A stretch of 64,000 nucleotides of DNA. Source: Macrotrachela quadricornifera. Lineage: Eukaryota; Rotifera; Eurotatoria; Philodinida; Philodinidae. Below, one piece after another: positions 12,601 to 26,000 of this stretch; position 1 is the stretch's first letter, and every line of letters starts with the position of its first letter. The notes under the pieces are model-generated. The model saw only the letters and a program-made list of their open reading frames with translations. It made no database searches and had not been told where the DNA came from. Both the position numbers and the translations under genes were made by a program. Location: the NCBI GenBank assembly GCA_022393335.1, contig JAJEKB010022013.1, forward strand, positions 65,961-129,960. The letters are read 5' to 3'.

Positions 12601-15600
12601 TTGTAATGGTGCAAGAAATTGTATTGATCGAAGTGATGAATCCGCATCATGCACTAAGAAAAACAAAGATAAAATCTTTTATGATTATAAAATATTAAAT
12701 TTTTTTCGAAGTAAATGAATGTGTTTCACCAATATTAAGCGAATGTGAACATGATTGTGTTAATACATTAATTTCATTTTGATATACATGTCGAAATGGT
12801 TATAAATTAGCAAGAAATCAAAAAAAATTGTTCGGGTAAATTGTTAGGGATGCAATAGTGCACTATTAGGACATTGATATAGTCTCTAGAGTTTTTTTTT
12901 CAAGGTCTATCTTCGAATGATCCCTATAAATTTTGAGAAAGCACTTAGAAGTGATTTCTAAAATATTTCAAATCCTATCTTGAATAACTTCTCTATATTT
13001 ATCAGTAGTATGAATACGATGAGTGACTGCTGTTGCATTCCTATTCATTGTCTATCGAATATTTAGATACAAATGAATGTATTGAAACTCCAAGTGTTTG
13101 TCAACAATTATGCGAAAATATTTCAGATCGAAACAAAATACATCTTTCAAATATCATGTTTTATATAGAATTATAGGTTTTTATATATGTAAATGTACAT
13201 CGGGTTATGAAAAAGGTCTTGATGGACGAAGTTGTTTGTTATCGAACAAATTGTATGTTCTTTTTTTTTTTTTTTGAATTAAAATAATGAATTAAATATT
13301 TGTTAATTTAGGAACTTTTGTATCATATGTATTTTATAGAAATAAATATTATATTCGTGCTATTGATCTTGATGAACAAACTATATTAACAATTGAACGT
13401 GCTTTTAATCAATTATCATATATAACATATGATTAAAAAGATTGAAAATTATTTATTGATGATATTATTTCTAATAAAATCTATCGAATAAATTAAAATG
13501 GTACACAATCAACAGTAAGAATTAAAGAAAATTCTATACGTTATCTTCGTGCATTATCTATTGATTGAATAGGAAGAAAATTATATCAATTAATTGGTAC
13601 ATATGAAATTCATTTTAGTGAATTAAATGGTCGTTATAGTATAATATTAATTAATTCAAGTTATTTATCATAAACAAATTATTTTACAATTGATCCATTA
13701 GTTGGTTATTTATTTTATTCAGATTGGGGACAAACACATGTTGGAAGAATTAATTTAAATGAAAGTTATTTTGTTAAAATAATTAGTATAGATATAGTTG
13801 GACTATTAGCTTTAATAATTGACGTAATTACACAAAGAATATTTTCGATTGATAAACGTTTACAAAAATTCGAATATGTTAAAAAGGAATTTTATTTTAT
13901 TTTTTTTTTTTATAGATTTAATAATTATAATGGTGTTCAATGTAAAATATCATTTTCTGATTATGATTATGTTCCATATTGTTTAAGTGTTGCATTTATT
14001 GATGATTATGTTATTTGGTCAGATTTGACAAATCATTGATTATTTCATGGTGATGCATTAAATGATTGAAATAGACATGTATTTATACCAAATACTATTA
14101 ATGAAATTGTTTCTCTTACAATTGTTCATCCATTATTGCAACTACAGGATAAAAATCTCTGTAGAAAAAAAAGCAAATTTAAAAATTTTAGATTATTTTT
14201 AGGTCGAAATCCTTGTGGAATAAATAATGATGGTTATTCACATTTATGTTTATTAACAACAAATCAATGATATACATGTGCATGTTCAAAAGATTTTTCA
14301 TTTATTAATAATGAAAATAATCTACAATTTGTATTAAATTGTAGTTGTAATCAAGATCGTTGTGGTTCACCAAATGAACGATGTATTTCATGGCCAACAA
14401 AATGTGATGAAAATAAGCAAACATTTTATTTATTCTTAAAAAACAAATAATAAAACAATTGTTTTTTTTAGTAAATGATTGTGAAGATGGATGAGATGGA
14501 GCAAGTACATACATGTCCACAAAGACATTGTACACCAAGATAATTTCAATGTTGAAATGAAAATTGTAGATCAATTTCATATGTTTATGATAGTAGAAAG
14601 AAAAACAAATGATTTCATATGAAAATATTTTATGAAATATTTTTTTTTAATAATAGAAATAAATGATTGTGGTGATAATTCAGGTAAAAATTAAATTTTT
14701 TAGAAAAGAAAATTAATTTTTTTCATTACGAATATTTTAGATGAAGAAAATTGTGAATGTCATTGTATGCCACGAATATTTCGATGTAGTATCAGTCCAT
14801 ATTTACTAATGGTTATTTAAATAATTTTATTTTTAATAAAATATATATTTTTTGTTTAACGAGATTTTGTTATGATGGTTAACGACAATGTTTAGATGGT
14901 AGGGATGAATTAAATTGTGCTAATCATACATGTACTCATTAACAATTTGCATGTAATAATGGTTGATATATACCAGCATCATATCAATATGACTTAGATA
15001 ATAATTGTGATGAAAATGATTATTTTTGTCGTAAATATTTTTTTCTTTTTTTAGAAAATGAAAATTATTTGTAGAAAAAAAAAAAAGTCAATCTAGCATG
15101 TCGTGATGATCAAGTTCATTGTCGAAATTCCTCTAAATGTATATGAAATACAGTACGTTATAATGGAATAAATAATAGTGATGAAAATCTTAATCAATGT
15201 TCAGTATGTAATGATGGAAGTCATTTTTAATCTATTAATAGACAATGTATTCGAAGAAGTTTACGATAGTAAATATAAAAATGAATAGATGATATTTTGA
15301 AATTGTTCATTGTTTTAAATAATAATCGAAATGATTGTCGAGATGGATCAGATGAAAATCGATTGACATGTGGGAAATTATTGAAAATTGTCTTTTTATT
15401 GTCTGTCGATTTAAATTGTTTGTTTTAGTTTGTCTAGAATGTAGTGAAGATGAATTTTGTTGTATGAATCAACGATATATTTCACAACAATGGTATTAAA
15501 TAATATTTAATTGATTTACATAAATTTATATTGATTGTTTGTTTTTTTCCAGGATATATAATCATCATTCGAATTGTGAAGTAGGTCATACATCAGATGA

Positions 15601-16630
15601 ATCTGTCGATTGTGATTAGGAAGATTTATATTAAATAAATAACATATATTATATTATTGTTATAGTTTCTCGACCATGTCCGCGGATGGTAAATTTAAAT
15701 GTACATATAATCATTGTGTAAGTAATACAAGTCATTGTGATGGTTATGCACAATGTGTTAATATTTCTGATGAAGCTGGTTATTCATCATGTTATCTTGA
15801 TGGTCGATATTGTCTAGTAGATCATTTTACTTGTAATAATATTCTTTGTATTAATCAAAATTGAATTTGTGATAGAGATTTATTTTATTTTATTTCTTTT
15901 AAAAAACTTCTTAAATAAGAATTAAATTCTTTTGTTTTTTCTAGATAATGATTGTCATGATAACAGGGAAATAATAAAATATATTTTTTGTTTATTTTTC
16001 ATTTTTATTATTTAGTGATGAAACAATGGAATTATGTCGAACAGTACCTTCTAATACAATCAATCATTTTCGGTATGAAATTGTTTTTATTTTTGTTTTT
16101 GTAGATGTACAAATGTTCGATGTATTTATCGGTGTCATGTATATAATCATGCAGATAATTGTGGTGATGGTAGTGATGAAGATATACATGGTATATGTCA
16201 AGTAAGAAATCAACCATTAATATCTACAGAATATAAATATAATTATAGAAATCTTTGTATACATTATTCTCATTTATGTTATAAATGTAACAAATAAATT
16301 TTGTTAGTTAATGATTATGGTGATGAATGAGATGAATTATTATGTATTTATAATATAAGATTAACATGTGCTAATTAAAGAAATCATTGTGATAAAAGAT
16401 GTCATGATTTATGAAATGGAAGAGAAATAACATGTTCATATAATATAGATTATAAATATAATAAACAAATATTTAAATGTGAAAATTCAACTTTAAATTA
16501 TTGTTCACAAATACATGTTAATATAAAAGGAAATTTTCGATGTGAATGTGCAGCTGGTTTTGAAACAAGTGCAATATATAGATGAGATTGTCATTGAGAA
16601 GAATTTAATCGAGATTCATCTGTTAACTTC
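9690..16630 (+). pseudogene. LDL-receptor-related protein (LRP) pseudogene
   Basis: LRPs are large endocytic or signalling cell-surface receptors. Many short exons can be read in LRP order: LDLa repeats (9690-11290) recognisable by Cys spacing and the calcium-binding CxDxSDE ends; EGF-like modules (about 11500-11930); a YWTD propeller (11980-12480) with a VDWIGRNLY motif; an LDLa (12540-12650); EGF modules (12715-13250); a second propeller (13310-14140); EGF (14200-14330); a long LDLa run (14335-16360); and a final EGF (16370-16590). More than 25 stops interrupt it. TGA replaces Trp clearly at about 10532 (W-KCDG), 12286, 12437, 13567 and 15867; many others fit Arg CGA or Trp; about ten TAA fit Gln. 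Several Cys have become Tyr. Few indels are needed (for example near 12410). An unrelated stretch splits an EGF at 12840-13065. No membrane segment or cytoplasmic tail is seen. Confidence 0.85.
11711..11738. repeat. (GACA)n microsatellite
   Basis: Seven tandem GACA units inside an intron-like segment of the LRP pseudogene. Confidence 0.9.
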
Positions 16631-16674
16631 AAAGCTGAACTAATATCGTTCGATATAGTGGCATCAAATATGCA

Positions 16675-16728
16675 AACGGCTAGTCGTGAGTAGTCGACCG
16701 GAGGGAGGCCGACGAACGACTAGCCGTT
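16675..16728. repeat. structured hairpin element, copy A
   Basis: AACGGCTAGTCGT (16675-16687) pairs perfectly with ACGACTAGCCGTT (16716-16728). Inside are an internal loop (GAGT on one side, GA on the other) and a second stem, GTCG/CGAC. Two related copies lie at 54849 and 55722, keeping GTGAGT and CGACGAACGACTAG while stem bases change. Confidence 0.65.
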
Positions 16729-17689
16729 GATTTAAAAAGTTTATCATAAGTGGATTTACTGAGATTTGAAGTGCCTTAAAAGATTCTCAAATGACTCGAT
16801 TCTTGAGGAAAAATAATTTTTATTAAACATTTTATATATCAGAGCATGACCAGTAAAGGAATTGTGAATACTAACATAGTGCTATTTACTTATTGTAGCG
16901 TAAGCAGCTATTGATATGTATTTACATCGTCCTCAAAGTTAAAGAAGTTGTTCCGCATTCTCCAATTCAGAAAAACATATTTTTACATGGAATGGCGCTT
17001 TGGAGTGATCGCCACTTGATTATACTATTGTACTTGATGGACAAACTGAAACATCTGAACCGTATCTAGTTTCCTTATCTTCACAAAACACTCGTATCGC
17101 GATAAATATTGCACTTAAAAAGACAATAATGTTAATCTCTCTGTTCTGTACCAACAAGTCAAAGTTCACGGTGAGATAATATAACGTCCCCAACCAATAA
17201 ATATGGTCAGATCTCTGTACTAGACATGATCAATCTCAAAGGAAGAAAAGGAATTCGAAGATGAGTTTTGCTTGTCATTTATATATGAATCTATATACAG
17301 ACATATTCCTATGAAATGATCGTCAAATGAGTGGATGCTTGTTTCGTACCTTTCATGCCATCAACGCGATTGAGATATAAGATAATCCAAATCGAAACTA
17401 TTTTGAATGATACTCATACTAAGTTTTCTATCGCAAAAGGCTAGCGAATCCTTTGGCTGAGCGCTACTTGTTAACTATATATTAATATTAGAAACTTTCA
17501 TACGAAAGCCAATATCTGATATCTCGTTATCGGCTGAAAATGTCTACATACATATAAAGAACTGCAGTTCACGTTATTAACTGTACATTAATATTAAAAA
17601 CTTTCATATGAAAGCAAATATCTGATATCTTCTTTTCTGCTGAATGACTTGATGTATATTATTATATACAGTAAGTGAAAACTTTCATA
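16729..17689. other. no gene recognised; contains a ~100-bp tandem duplication
   Basis: Between the hairpin and the piggyBac remnant I see no coding exon. The segment from 17471 (ATATTAATATTAGAAACTTT onward) is repeated from about 17575 with the same TCATA(C/T)GAAAGC and AATATCTGATATCT blocks, giving two copies about 104 bp apart up to about 17650. Confidence 0.5.
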
Positions 17690-18304
17690 TTAACCTCTTC
17701 AGGACCGGTGACGTTTTAAAACGTCATTGGAGTTTCACGTAATTTGACACACGGGACCTTGAATTTTTTCGCATCTCTTCGAAGTAAACGTTGTGGCTGC
17801 TTTTTTTTATATAATCGTGTTATGATCTGCATCTTCTTTTCTCCTATTGTTATTCATGCGTCACGGATTTTTCATCTTATCATATATGTATGCGTCAAAT
17901 TTTTTGTTTCTTGTAACTAATCTTACGAATTTTCCTTTCTTGTTCATCATCTATGAGATTCTTCCATCGTATGAATTTTCTCTCTAGTTAGCGCCTTATA
18001 TATAGCCTATAGATTGCTGTGAAGAAGGGGATTAACATAGAAATAAACTCAAATGCATTAAGAGTTGACAGCTCGTGCTTCATCAGTTTCATTCTACATA
18101 TGGCAACTTCAAGAAAAAAGATGCTCAATCAAATGAAAATTGACGAAATTTTGAATGACTAGAACTCAGGATTAAAAACAGAGATTGACGATTTGAATCT
18201 GTCCTCCACGAATGAAGAAGATGAAGAAAACAATATTTCAGCTCCAAAAACATGGAAAACTTCTAAGTTTTGCTCGAAATAAGCCGGTCCTGAAAGGGTC
18301 AAAC
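17690..18304 (+). mobile_element. piggyBac-derived element (internally deleted)
   Basis: The left end TTAACCTCTTCAGGACCGG (17690) has a subterminal palindrome GACGTTTTAAAACGTC. The right end CCGGTCCTGAAAGGG (18284-18298) is followed by TCAA, a decayed TTAA. A frame from the ATG at 18101 encodes an acidic N-terminus typical of piggyBac transposases (IDEILND...EEDEENN), broken by an in-frame TAG after ILND, where Trp is plausible. The catalytic core is missing, so this is a non-autonomous derivative. Confidence 0.75.
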
Positions 18305-20037
18305 TAAATTTTAATAGAACCAGTATTAATGAAGACCAATTAATTTATGTCTATTATCGTTTAATTCATTTAATCTTTCTATTTCATAATGAACTAAATT
18401 GTAGTTTTATTCCAGGATTAGTTAAGATAATTTTTTTTATTACAGACTCAACGTCATAATGATCATTTAATAATATGAATTTAATATTTAAATCATGCAT
18501 AAGTATTAAAAATATTTCATTACATGAATTATCAATATATTATCATGCAATATATACTATCACTTATTTTTTCTTTATTCCATTCTACAATAAAAGTTTG
18601 ATATTAACTTTTACCTTTGAGGACTTTCTTTTGTCTATTAAAAACTTAAACTCAGAGAACACAGAATAATAAATGTTTTTGATTGTTTGATTCAATAAGA
18701 AAATAATATTTTTATAATATGTGAGAATAATATGCAGAGAAACACAATAAATGAGAAAGAAATCGATCTTTCTTTAATCATAAAAAACAACTTCGTAGCA
18801 GTAACTTGCTCTATATAATATGTATATGTATGTATTAAAAATAGCTATCTGTTGTTATGAGTAGCAATCCATTGATATATGTCAGTTATATATTTGATAT
18901 GTTAATAAAAATAAAAATAAAAATAAAAAAAGAAATGATTTCCATTTTCGACAAATGAATTCAATTAGAAAAAAAACAATATATCTTTCAAAAGACTTTT
19001 AATCTTTATATTTATATCTGCCTGAAATATAATGTGTAATGAACGCATATACTTTGTGACAAAACTAAAGGTAAACAGCGCACTTCGAGTCGCAAAGTAC
19101 GTCTAAGTACAAGAGTAGTTTACAGTATATAGAAGTCAAGAGGGAAACAAATGATTTAAATCAATCCGTCATTCATTTTAACTTACTTTAAAGCACTTCA
19201 TAAGAAAAACTTTTAAAATAATAATTCATCATAAAGTAAAACTAATCTTCTACCGATACTCCAGATGACTGAATAAAATATTGAATAGAACTGATAATTT
19301 TATCAAAGTATGATTGCTTTGGTCGTTTTTTGATTAACAAAATCAATACTTCACGTGGTTTATATGAAATATATCATTTTTCTTATACTGACAGTTCAGA
19401 AAAAGAACCAAAAAAAATTGAAATCAAACACTTTTCGATAACAAGTGAATCAATGAAAACAGACAAATGCATAATCTGATCAAAAAGAAAACCAATCTTA
19501 AACCTAAAGTTTTTTTCTTTCTAGGTTATCACTCATGTCACATATTTTAAAAATTCCCCTTCAACTATCTCCGAATTTTCATATTCAAAGTCATTGCTTG
19601 ATTTTTCGTTAATATTTTCTTAAAGAGAGAATTTATTGTTGCATCCGAGCCGTACGATTATCATCTTTCATAGCTTAACAGCAGAAGATTTAGAGGAACA
19701 TACTAGCAAAAACATAGCGTACTTTGTTCTTGAAGGTAATTTGAGTATTTTACTTGATATACGCTGTTTGTCCTTGAACAATATATTCAGCGATTGCTGA
19801 ATCTATTAGTCACAATAAAAGATGTCAGAGAATTTATGTAAGATAAACATTCAGATCATCAACATAGTACATATTAAAGATTTTGCTTGCTTCTTTGCGA
19901 GAGAATACATTAGTGAAATAGAAAAAGATCTGATTTAGAAAAGTTTTTTTATCAGTGTTCCATTTTATTAGAACAATTCATATATATCAAAATATACATG
20001 TCATTAATATTTACAAGAATTTTCTTATTTACAACAG
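18305..20037. other. intergenic, nothing recognised
   Basis: AT-rich DNA downstream of the F-box-like gene. One short open frame (18475-18669) has no recognisable features. An (AAAAAT)n-like run lies near 18904-18930. Confidence 0.5.
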
Positions 20038-23000
20038 TCATTTACGTCTTCGCTCTATCCATAATGAGACAAGACCTGCGCAAACAAATCGATGAATATC
20101 GATAATACATGAAGATTCAACGACTGTGATTAATTCATCACCTGTTTGCAAATTAACCACTTCTTGTTCTTCTTCTTCAAAGTGAAAGCATACATATGTA
20201 AGTTGATGTTCCGTAGCATGGCTAAGAATAAAACTAATCCATTCGTCAATGTTGAACCACGCTGTGAAAACGTTGGTGCAACCGACGAACCGCAAGCATC
20301 GTAATTGAGGAAAACGGTGTTGGTTAATGAGAAACAAAAGTAGTGGTTTCATGATCTCTTCATTCATTTTTGCAGTAATAATGCACGAACAGTTCACATA
20401 TAATCGTTCAATACGCTGCAGAAAGAAATCAAGGTATTTATTGTCCAGATGGTTAGTGAACCAATATTTCAATTCTAGTAAGCTAACACCGAGATGATTG
20501 ATGTTGGGTAACAAATGAAGCCAAGGAAGTAAACCTATAGTCATATAGTATCACATATAACATATATAATAGAATACTTTTTAAAGAATCATCACTCATA
20601 AAAAAGATATGATGTCACGTCATTTTATTTGATATTGATAAAATGAATCAGTATATTCAGCAGAAACGTTAATATAGGGGCTGACAATTAAAGGCCAATT
20701 TATTGTGAAAGTGATTATTAGAAGATATCTTCTTTTACCATGAAAAATAGGATAGGACTAATATAGAAATATTGTGTATGTGTTAGTGCTTTATCTTATT
20801 CAATTCGCGTGATTACAAAAGCTAGACCCTAAGTCTCAGTTTCCAATCTCTTTCGTATTTTACAAGCAATTAGAAAAAGTCAAATTCAATAAATAATCGA
20901 CTCGATTAATAAACATTTGCAACATAGTAGTCAATTAGCAGTGTGACGCGAAGATCGTTGGCTTGATCATCGATGACACATAGAAGTAGTGCCGAGGCAG
21001 AGTATTAAAACTCGAGAATCTGACTGAAGAGTCAGATGGCAATGCCATTTCGCCAGCCTCATCTACTAACATAGAAATAAACGGATTATACAATCATTTG
21101 AAATTATGAAGGAAGCCGAACTTCAAATAATATTTTTATTTTCATTTATCAAATAGGTTCTATTTTCTCTTATTTATGAACAGATATTCTGTTATCCGTT
21201 GTGTTAATAACATCAACGAATTCTAATCAATGAAAATTCACAATTCCTTCATATTTGATTTCTTTTCTAAACTCACTTTATCAATGATATGATAATATAT
21301 CAATATTTTTGGGTGATTTTACATATGTAAATTAGTCTCTTTCTTGTCAATTTCTCAGCTTCCTTAAATCAAGTAAAGAAGAATATAGAGATATAATTCT
21401 GTAAAAATATGAACAACTATATTTCATTATGTCTTGTCGGCCAATTTAACGAAAGTCTACAATTTCGTTTTCTAGACTAGTTTATTTCTATGACGGAAAA
21501 AAAAAATTAATTATAAATACCAACTATTTGTTTTATAGTTTTTCTATGCATTGTATGCTATTGCTTTTCTTATTTTTTCAAATATGAAAATGAAAAAATT
21601 CAGTCTAATAAAAGTTCTCATCTACAACATTCGGCATACAAAATCACTTAAATTTTCAAATATTGTTGAGTAAAATAGATCTATGGTTTTTTTTAAATTC
21701 AAATCTATGATTATTGTTCTTATACAATCGTAACGTGAAACTTTCAAAAAATGTATCAAGGGAATTTTCTATCATGAGAAACATGTCAGTTTTCTGTTCA
21801 ATATATCACACAAAGGGAAACCAGCATACTTTTGTATATAAAGTTACTTGGTGTAGTGCTTTGAAATACTTTAACCTATTTCGTGCTATTTGAAACTTTC
21901 TTTATGCAAATATGTAGATGAAAAAATCGACATATTATTGTCAGAACTGCTGCTTGTTTTTGTTGACTAATAGTATAACTGACATATCGACTGACTGGTC
22001 CAGTTCTATTGCTGAACCTATTCAGATCTGACGACATTGAAACCAAATCGGTTTACAATATGAGTAGCAATGCAAGCTTATCTTCTAGTTTCTTAAACAT
22101 GCTTTTAAGAATTTTGTTGTATTTTTCGTATTCTAAATACTTGAACATATTTAGAATTACTTTGACATATAATAAGCAGACTCTGGTGTATTTTGAGCTA
22201 CTTTCGAATACTTTCATCTACTCAGAAGTATCTTAGCAGAGTTGCCACCTTGTCAAGTCAGAAAAGCGAAAAATGCGTTTAGAATATACGGGAAAAAAGT
22301 GGAAAGCTATATTTTTGTGGACTTTACGCTTTTTTAAGAGTTTTAAGTAAAACTTCTCTTCTATAGAAAAACTTTGATGTTTGCTTCCACTGACCAAGGA
22401 ACCTTTTTAATTGATCACCTGTTTTCAAGTACAGTCTCTGTGAACTAGGTAGACCACAGTGAAGTATGGAAATTTCCAAAAAGTTGAGTGTCCTTAGGAG
22501 CTTCTTCTAAAGTTATGGCCATTTTACTAGAATTTCAGCCTATAGAACGGTATCTACGAGCAAATCGAATGAGAATATTTTGACTAGAAATTATGTTCAC
22601 AGATGGGTCTACTTCTAACTAAAACATCCTGAAAATTTTAGCTCAAAATAATGTTCTATTCACGAGATATTGAATTTTCAAAAATCAATCATATTCCACG
22701 AAAGATTCGAGAATCTCATGTTTTTTGGAAATTCACTATCTCGTGAAGGGAACGTTATTTTCAGCTAAAATTTTCAGAATGTTTTAGATAGAGGTAGACC
22801 CATCTGTAGACATAATTTCTAGTCAAAATATTTTCATTCGATTTGCTCGTAGATATCGTGCTATAGACTGAAATTCTAGTAAAATGGCCATAACTCTAGA
22901 AGGAGCTTCTAAGGACACTCAAATTTTTGGAAATTTCCATACTTCCCTGTAGTCTACCTAGAGCAAATAGTTCGTACTTGAAAACGACGAATCAATTGAA

Positions 23001-26000
23001 AAGATTCCCTCTTAAGTGAACAGATCGGCAAGTAATAATGATCGACTATACACGCCAGTGATCACGATATATGTAATTATAATAGATTGCCTTCTGTGAG
23101 AGATTTTCAATAAAAGAAAAATAATATTTCTTATATGAAAAAGCGGAAGAGGTGGCAACCCTGACCGTTAGCTACTTTTATATTTTTTTATATATTTACA
23201 TCATTAAAGCACGTTGTGTCACCATAGATATAAGGTCTATCATTTTCCTTAAGGGAATCTCTGTCTCCTTCCATTTCCAGCACGTTTCGAGAACAACTTA
23301 TAAGAAAAATTGAGGTTTTCAGACTAGATAAATCTTCATGTACCGAGTTGAATTTGTCATAGATTTAAAATTCCAAAATGCTTTCTTCAGGGATGTATGA
23401 GAATTGCAAGAACCAAAAATGATTCCCCTTATCACCGTAACCCTTGCTCCAAAGTGGTACGTTCATTAGAGCTGCAACTTTTTTTTACTGATATTACAAA
23501 CACTTTCGGGTGGCTACTTTTTATGGTTCCTTTTCTATCTCTATTCTTTCGAATATGAATACCGAAATATGAAAAGTACACTAAAAAAATACATGTTTTG
23601 TTGAACAGAGTTTTCTTTGTAAAACGTGTCAAAAACCGACTATACAGTATTTTTAAAACGAAAGAAATTAGATATCCAAAACACTATCTAGTGTTTGTAG
23701 CAGAAATTTCAACTCAATCAAACGTATCGTATATGAGAAATAGGGACGATTCTGAAAGTTTTTGCGCAAAAACTAGGATTCGAGAAAATCTTGACAAAAC
23801 GAAAAAAAATGTTTGTTTTCATACAGAAAACATTCCATCTTTCCGATTTTTTAAACTTTAAAGCTATGATTGAATTCTCAAAATGTGTTTATCAGACAGA
23901 TGATACTTCGAGTATATGTAGAGCAGAAAAAACCAAAAAAAGCTGAAAATATTTGGTCGTGAAAGAGAGGTTCCTTGAAATCAATTATACAAGATGGTAA
24001 TTAGTAAAGAAAATCAATATCATCATACTTTGAAGATCATAAGTGGCATTGATATTCTGTGAACGTTTAAGTGCCAGATGAGTAAAATGTACTAGTTGTA
24101 CATATTCTTCGGCACGATTTGGTAGTATTCCTCTTTCTGATGGTAACGCCAGCGTCTTTTCTACAATGACAATATGAAAGATTATATGTAAAATATTTTC
24201 AAAATAATAGGTTTTATTGACTCACCAAGACCACGAAGTGGACATCGCAGGGCACGAAGAAATGTAAGTGGTACGTTTTGTTTTTTGACAAATAACGGCA
24301 CAAGTCGTCTCGTATTGTACCAAAGAGGTTCAAGAGCAACAGACAAATCAATCGGGATTTTCTTTGCATCTTCAGCCGTGTTAAACTGTATGTCAATAAG
24401 ATCAGTGGTGCAAATCAGACTATAACCAAAGATATATGGAAGAGAGTACATCTGTATAAAACCCAATATTGAGTGAAGACCGACACACACGCTTACGCGA
24501 CCCAACGGTCCGTCAAGCCAGAAAGGTGTGCAAAACGTTTTTGTGAATTTTGAAATTAAGTCTTTGTTTGACTGGTCTTTTAAATTTACATAGACAGCAA
24601 AAGACACCGCGCGCAGTTGCGATAGTTCGCCACAAAGAATAGCAAGACGATAGCCATCAAAACATATATCAAAATCGTTGTTGCAGTATTGATACATGAA
24701 CAAATAAAATAGTTCGAGCTTATCAGCAAATATTGTCACCAGTTGCTCGATACGATTGTAAGCTCCTTCCACAATCGAAAGTGATCTTCAAAAAAAGTCA
24801 ACACTGAACAGAGATTGTTTTGTAAAATTCATTTCATCTTACCTGAGTTTAAGTGTGCGAAGTTGCTTTGGATGATTTAAAGTCGTTGACATATCATCAA
24901 TTTCATCTTCTAGTGTAATTTTGCTGCTAACATGCACATCTGCAAATACAATAGTTAAATACTATAAATCTATATCGTATCGATTTATTCAAGTATGATA
25001 CAAAATAGCATAATATAGTTGTTTTCCACTTTTTTCGTTCTTATCAAAACGTTTTTTGATAGTGGACAAGTTTAAGAAGCCAAAATATGAAGTTATCGTT
25101 TAACTGTTAATATTAGAGGAAAATGTTACTTTATTAAAAGTAGGGGTGAGAAAGTTATTGTTATTTATTTTTGTTATTATAACAATAATATTCTCTGACT
25201 ATTTCGGTACTTTCTAATTTATTGAGCTTATTCGATCGAGGAATTAATCTATTTCAAGATGTATGAAACATATCATTTAGTTCGTAATTACATTGAAATA
25301 ACAGATGCATTTAGATTCTTCTAACAGAATAGATCAAGATAATTAGTACTTTTATCTACTATTGAGTACAAATAATGTAAATATAACTTTTAAAAAATAC
25401 TATTCCTTATCTATCACAGAAAAATAAATCGTTCAGATTTAGAAATAGTTATCTTTGTTAAAAACTAAGTTCTTAGAACAGATGCGTCCGAATTATACTT
25501 TCATTCATTTATCAAAATAAAAAGTCATTTTGAAGAGAATTTCCAATTTATTTATATTCTTCGCATGAACATCACACCTCATCTATCAGAATTATATGGG
25601 AGTGCTCAACCATAGGATGCCCCATGGACATTTTTTTTCTATTGGAAGGATAAAACATACTATTGTTCGGCTCATATGAGAGAGGGTCATAAATAACCCT
25701 AGATTGGCCCGAACTATACCATGTTTTATCCTTATAATAGTAGAGAAACGCTAACAGCTGATCTGTGAGCTCGTAACTGTTCTCTACTATTATAAAGATA
25801 AAACATGGTATTGTTCGGGCCAGTCTATGGTTATCTATTACCCTCTCTCATATGACCCGGACAATATATGTTTTATCCTTATAATAGGAAAAAATTGTCC
25901 ATGGGGCATCTTATGGTTGAACATTCCCATAACATTGTTTTTTTTCAAATTCGAGAAACTAGCTAAGCTTTTTTATGAAGAAAACAGTATACTATTTTAA

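Noticed and set aside
9690..16630. Reassigned genetic code (TGA=Trp, TAA=Gln)
   Set aside because: The pattern is tempting, but TGG also encodes Trp in the same relics, the same loci carry Cys, Gly and His losses, and the intact F-box-like gene ends at TGA and both small genes end at TAA or another standard stop. G:C to A:T decay explains the stops without recoding.
9690..16630. Strand-specific (coding-strand G to A) editing by a deaminase
   Set aside because: TGA followed by A looked over-represented, but many TGA could come from Arg CGA, and several TAA come from CAA, which are C-to-T on the coding strand; the by-eye count cannot support strand bias.
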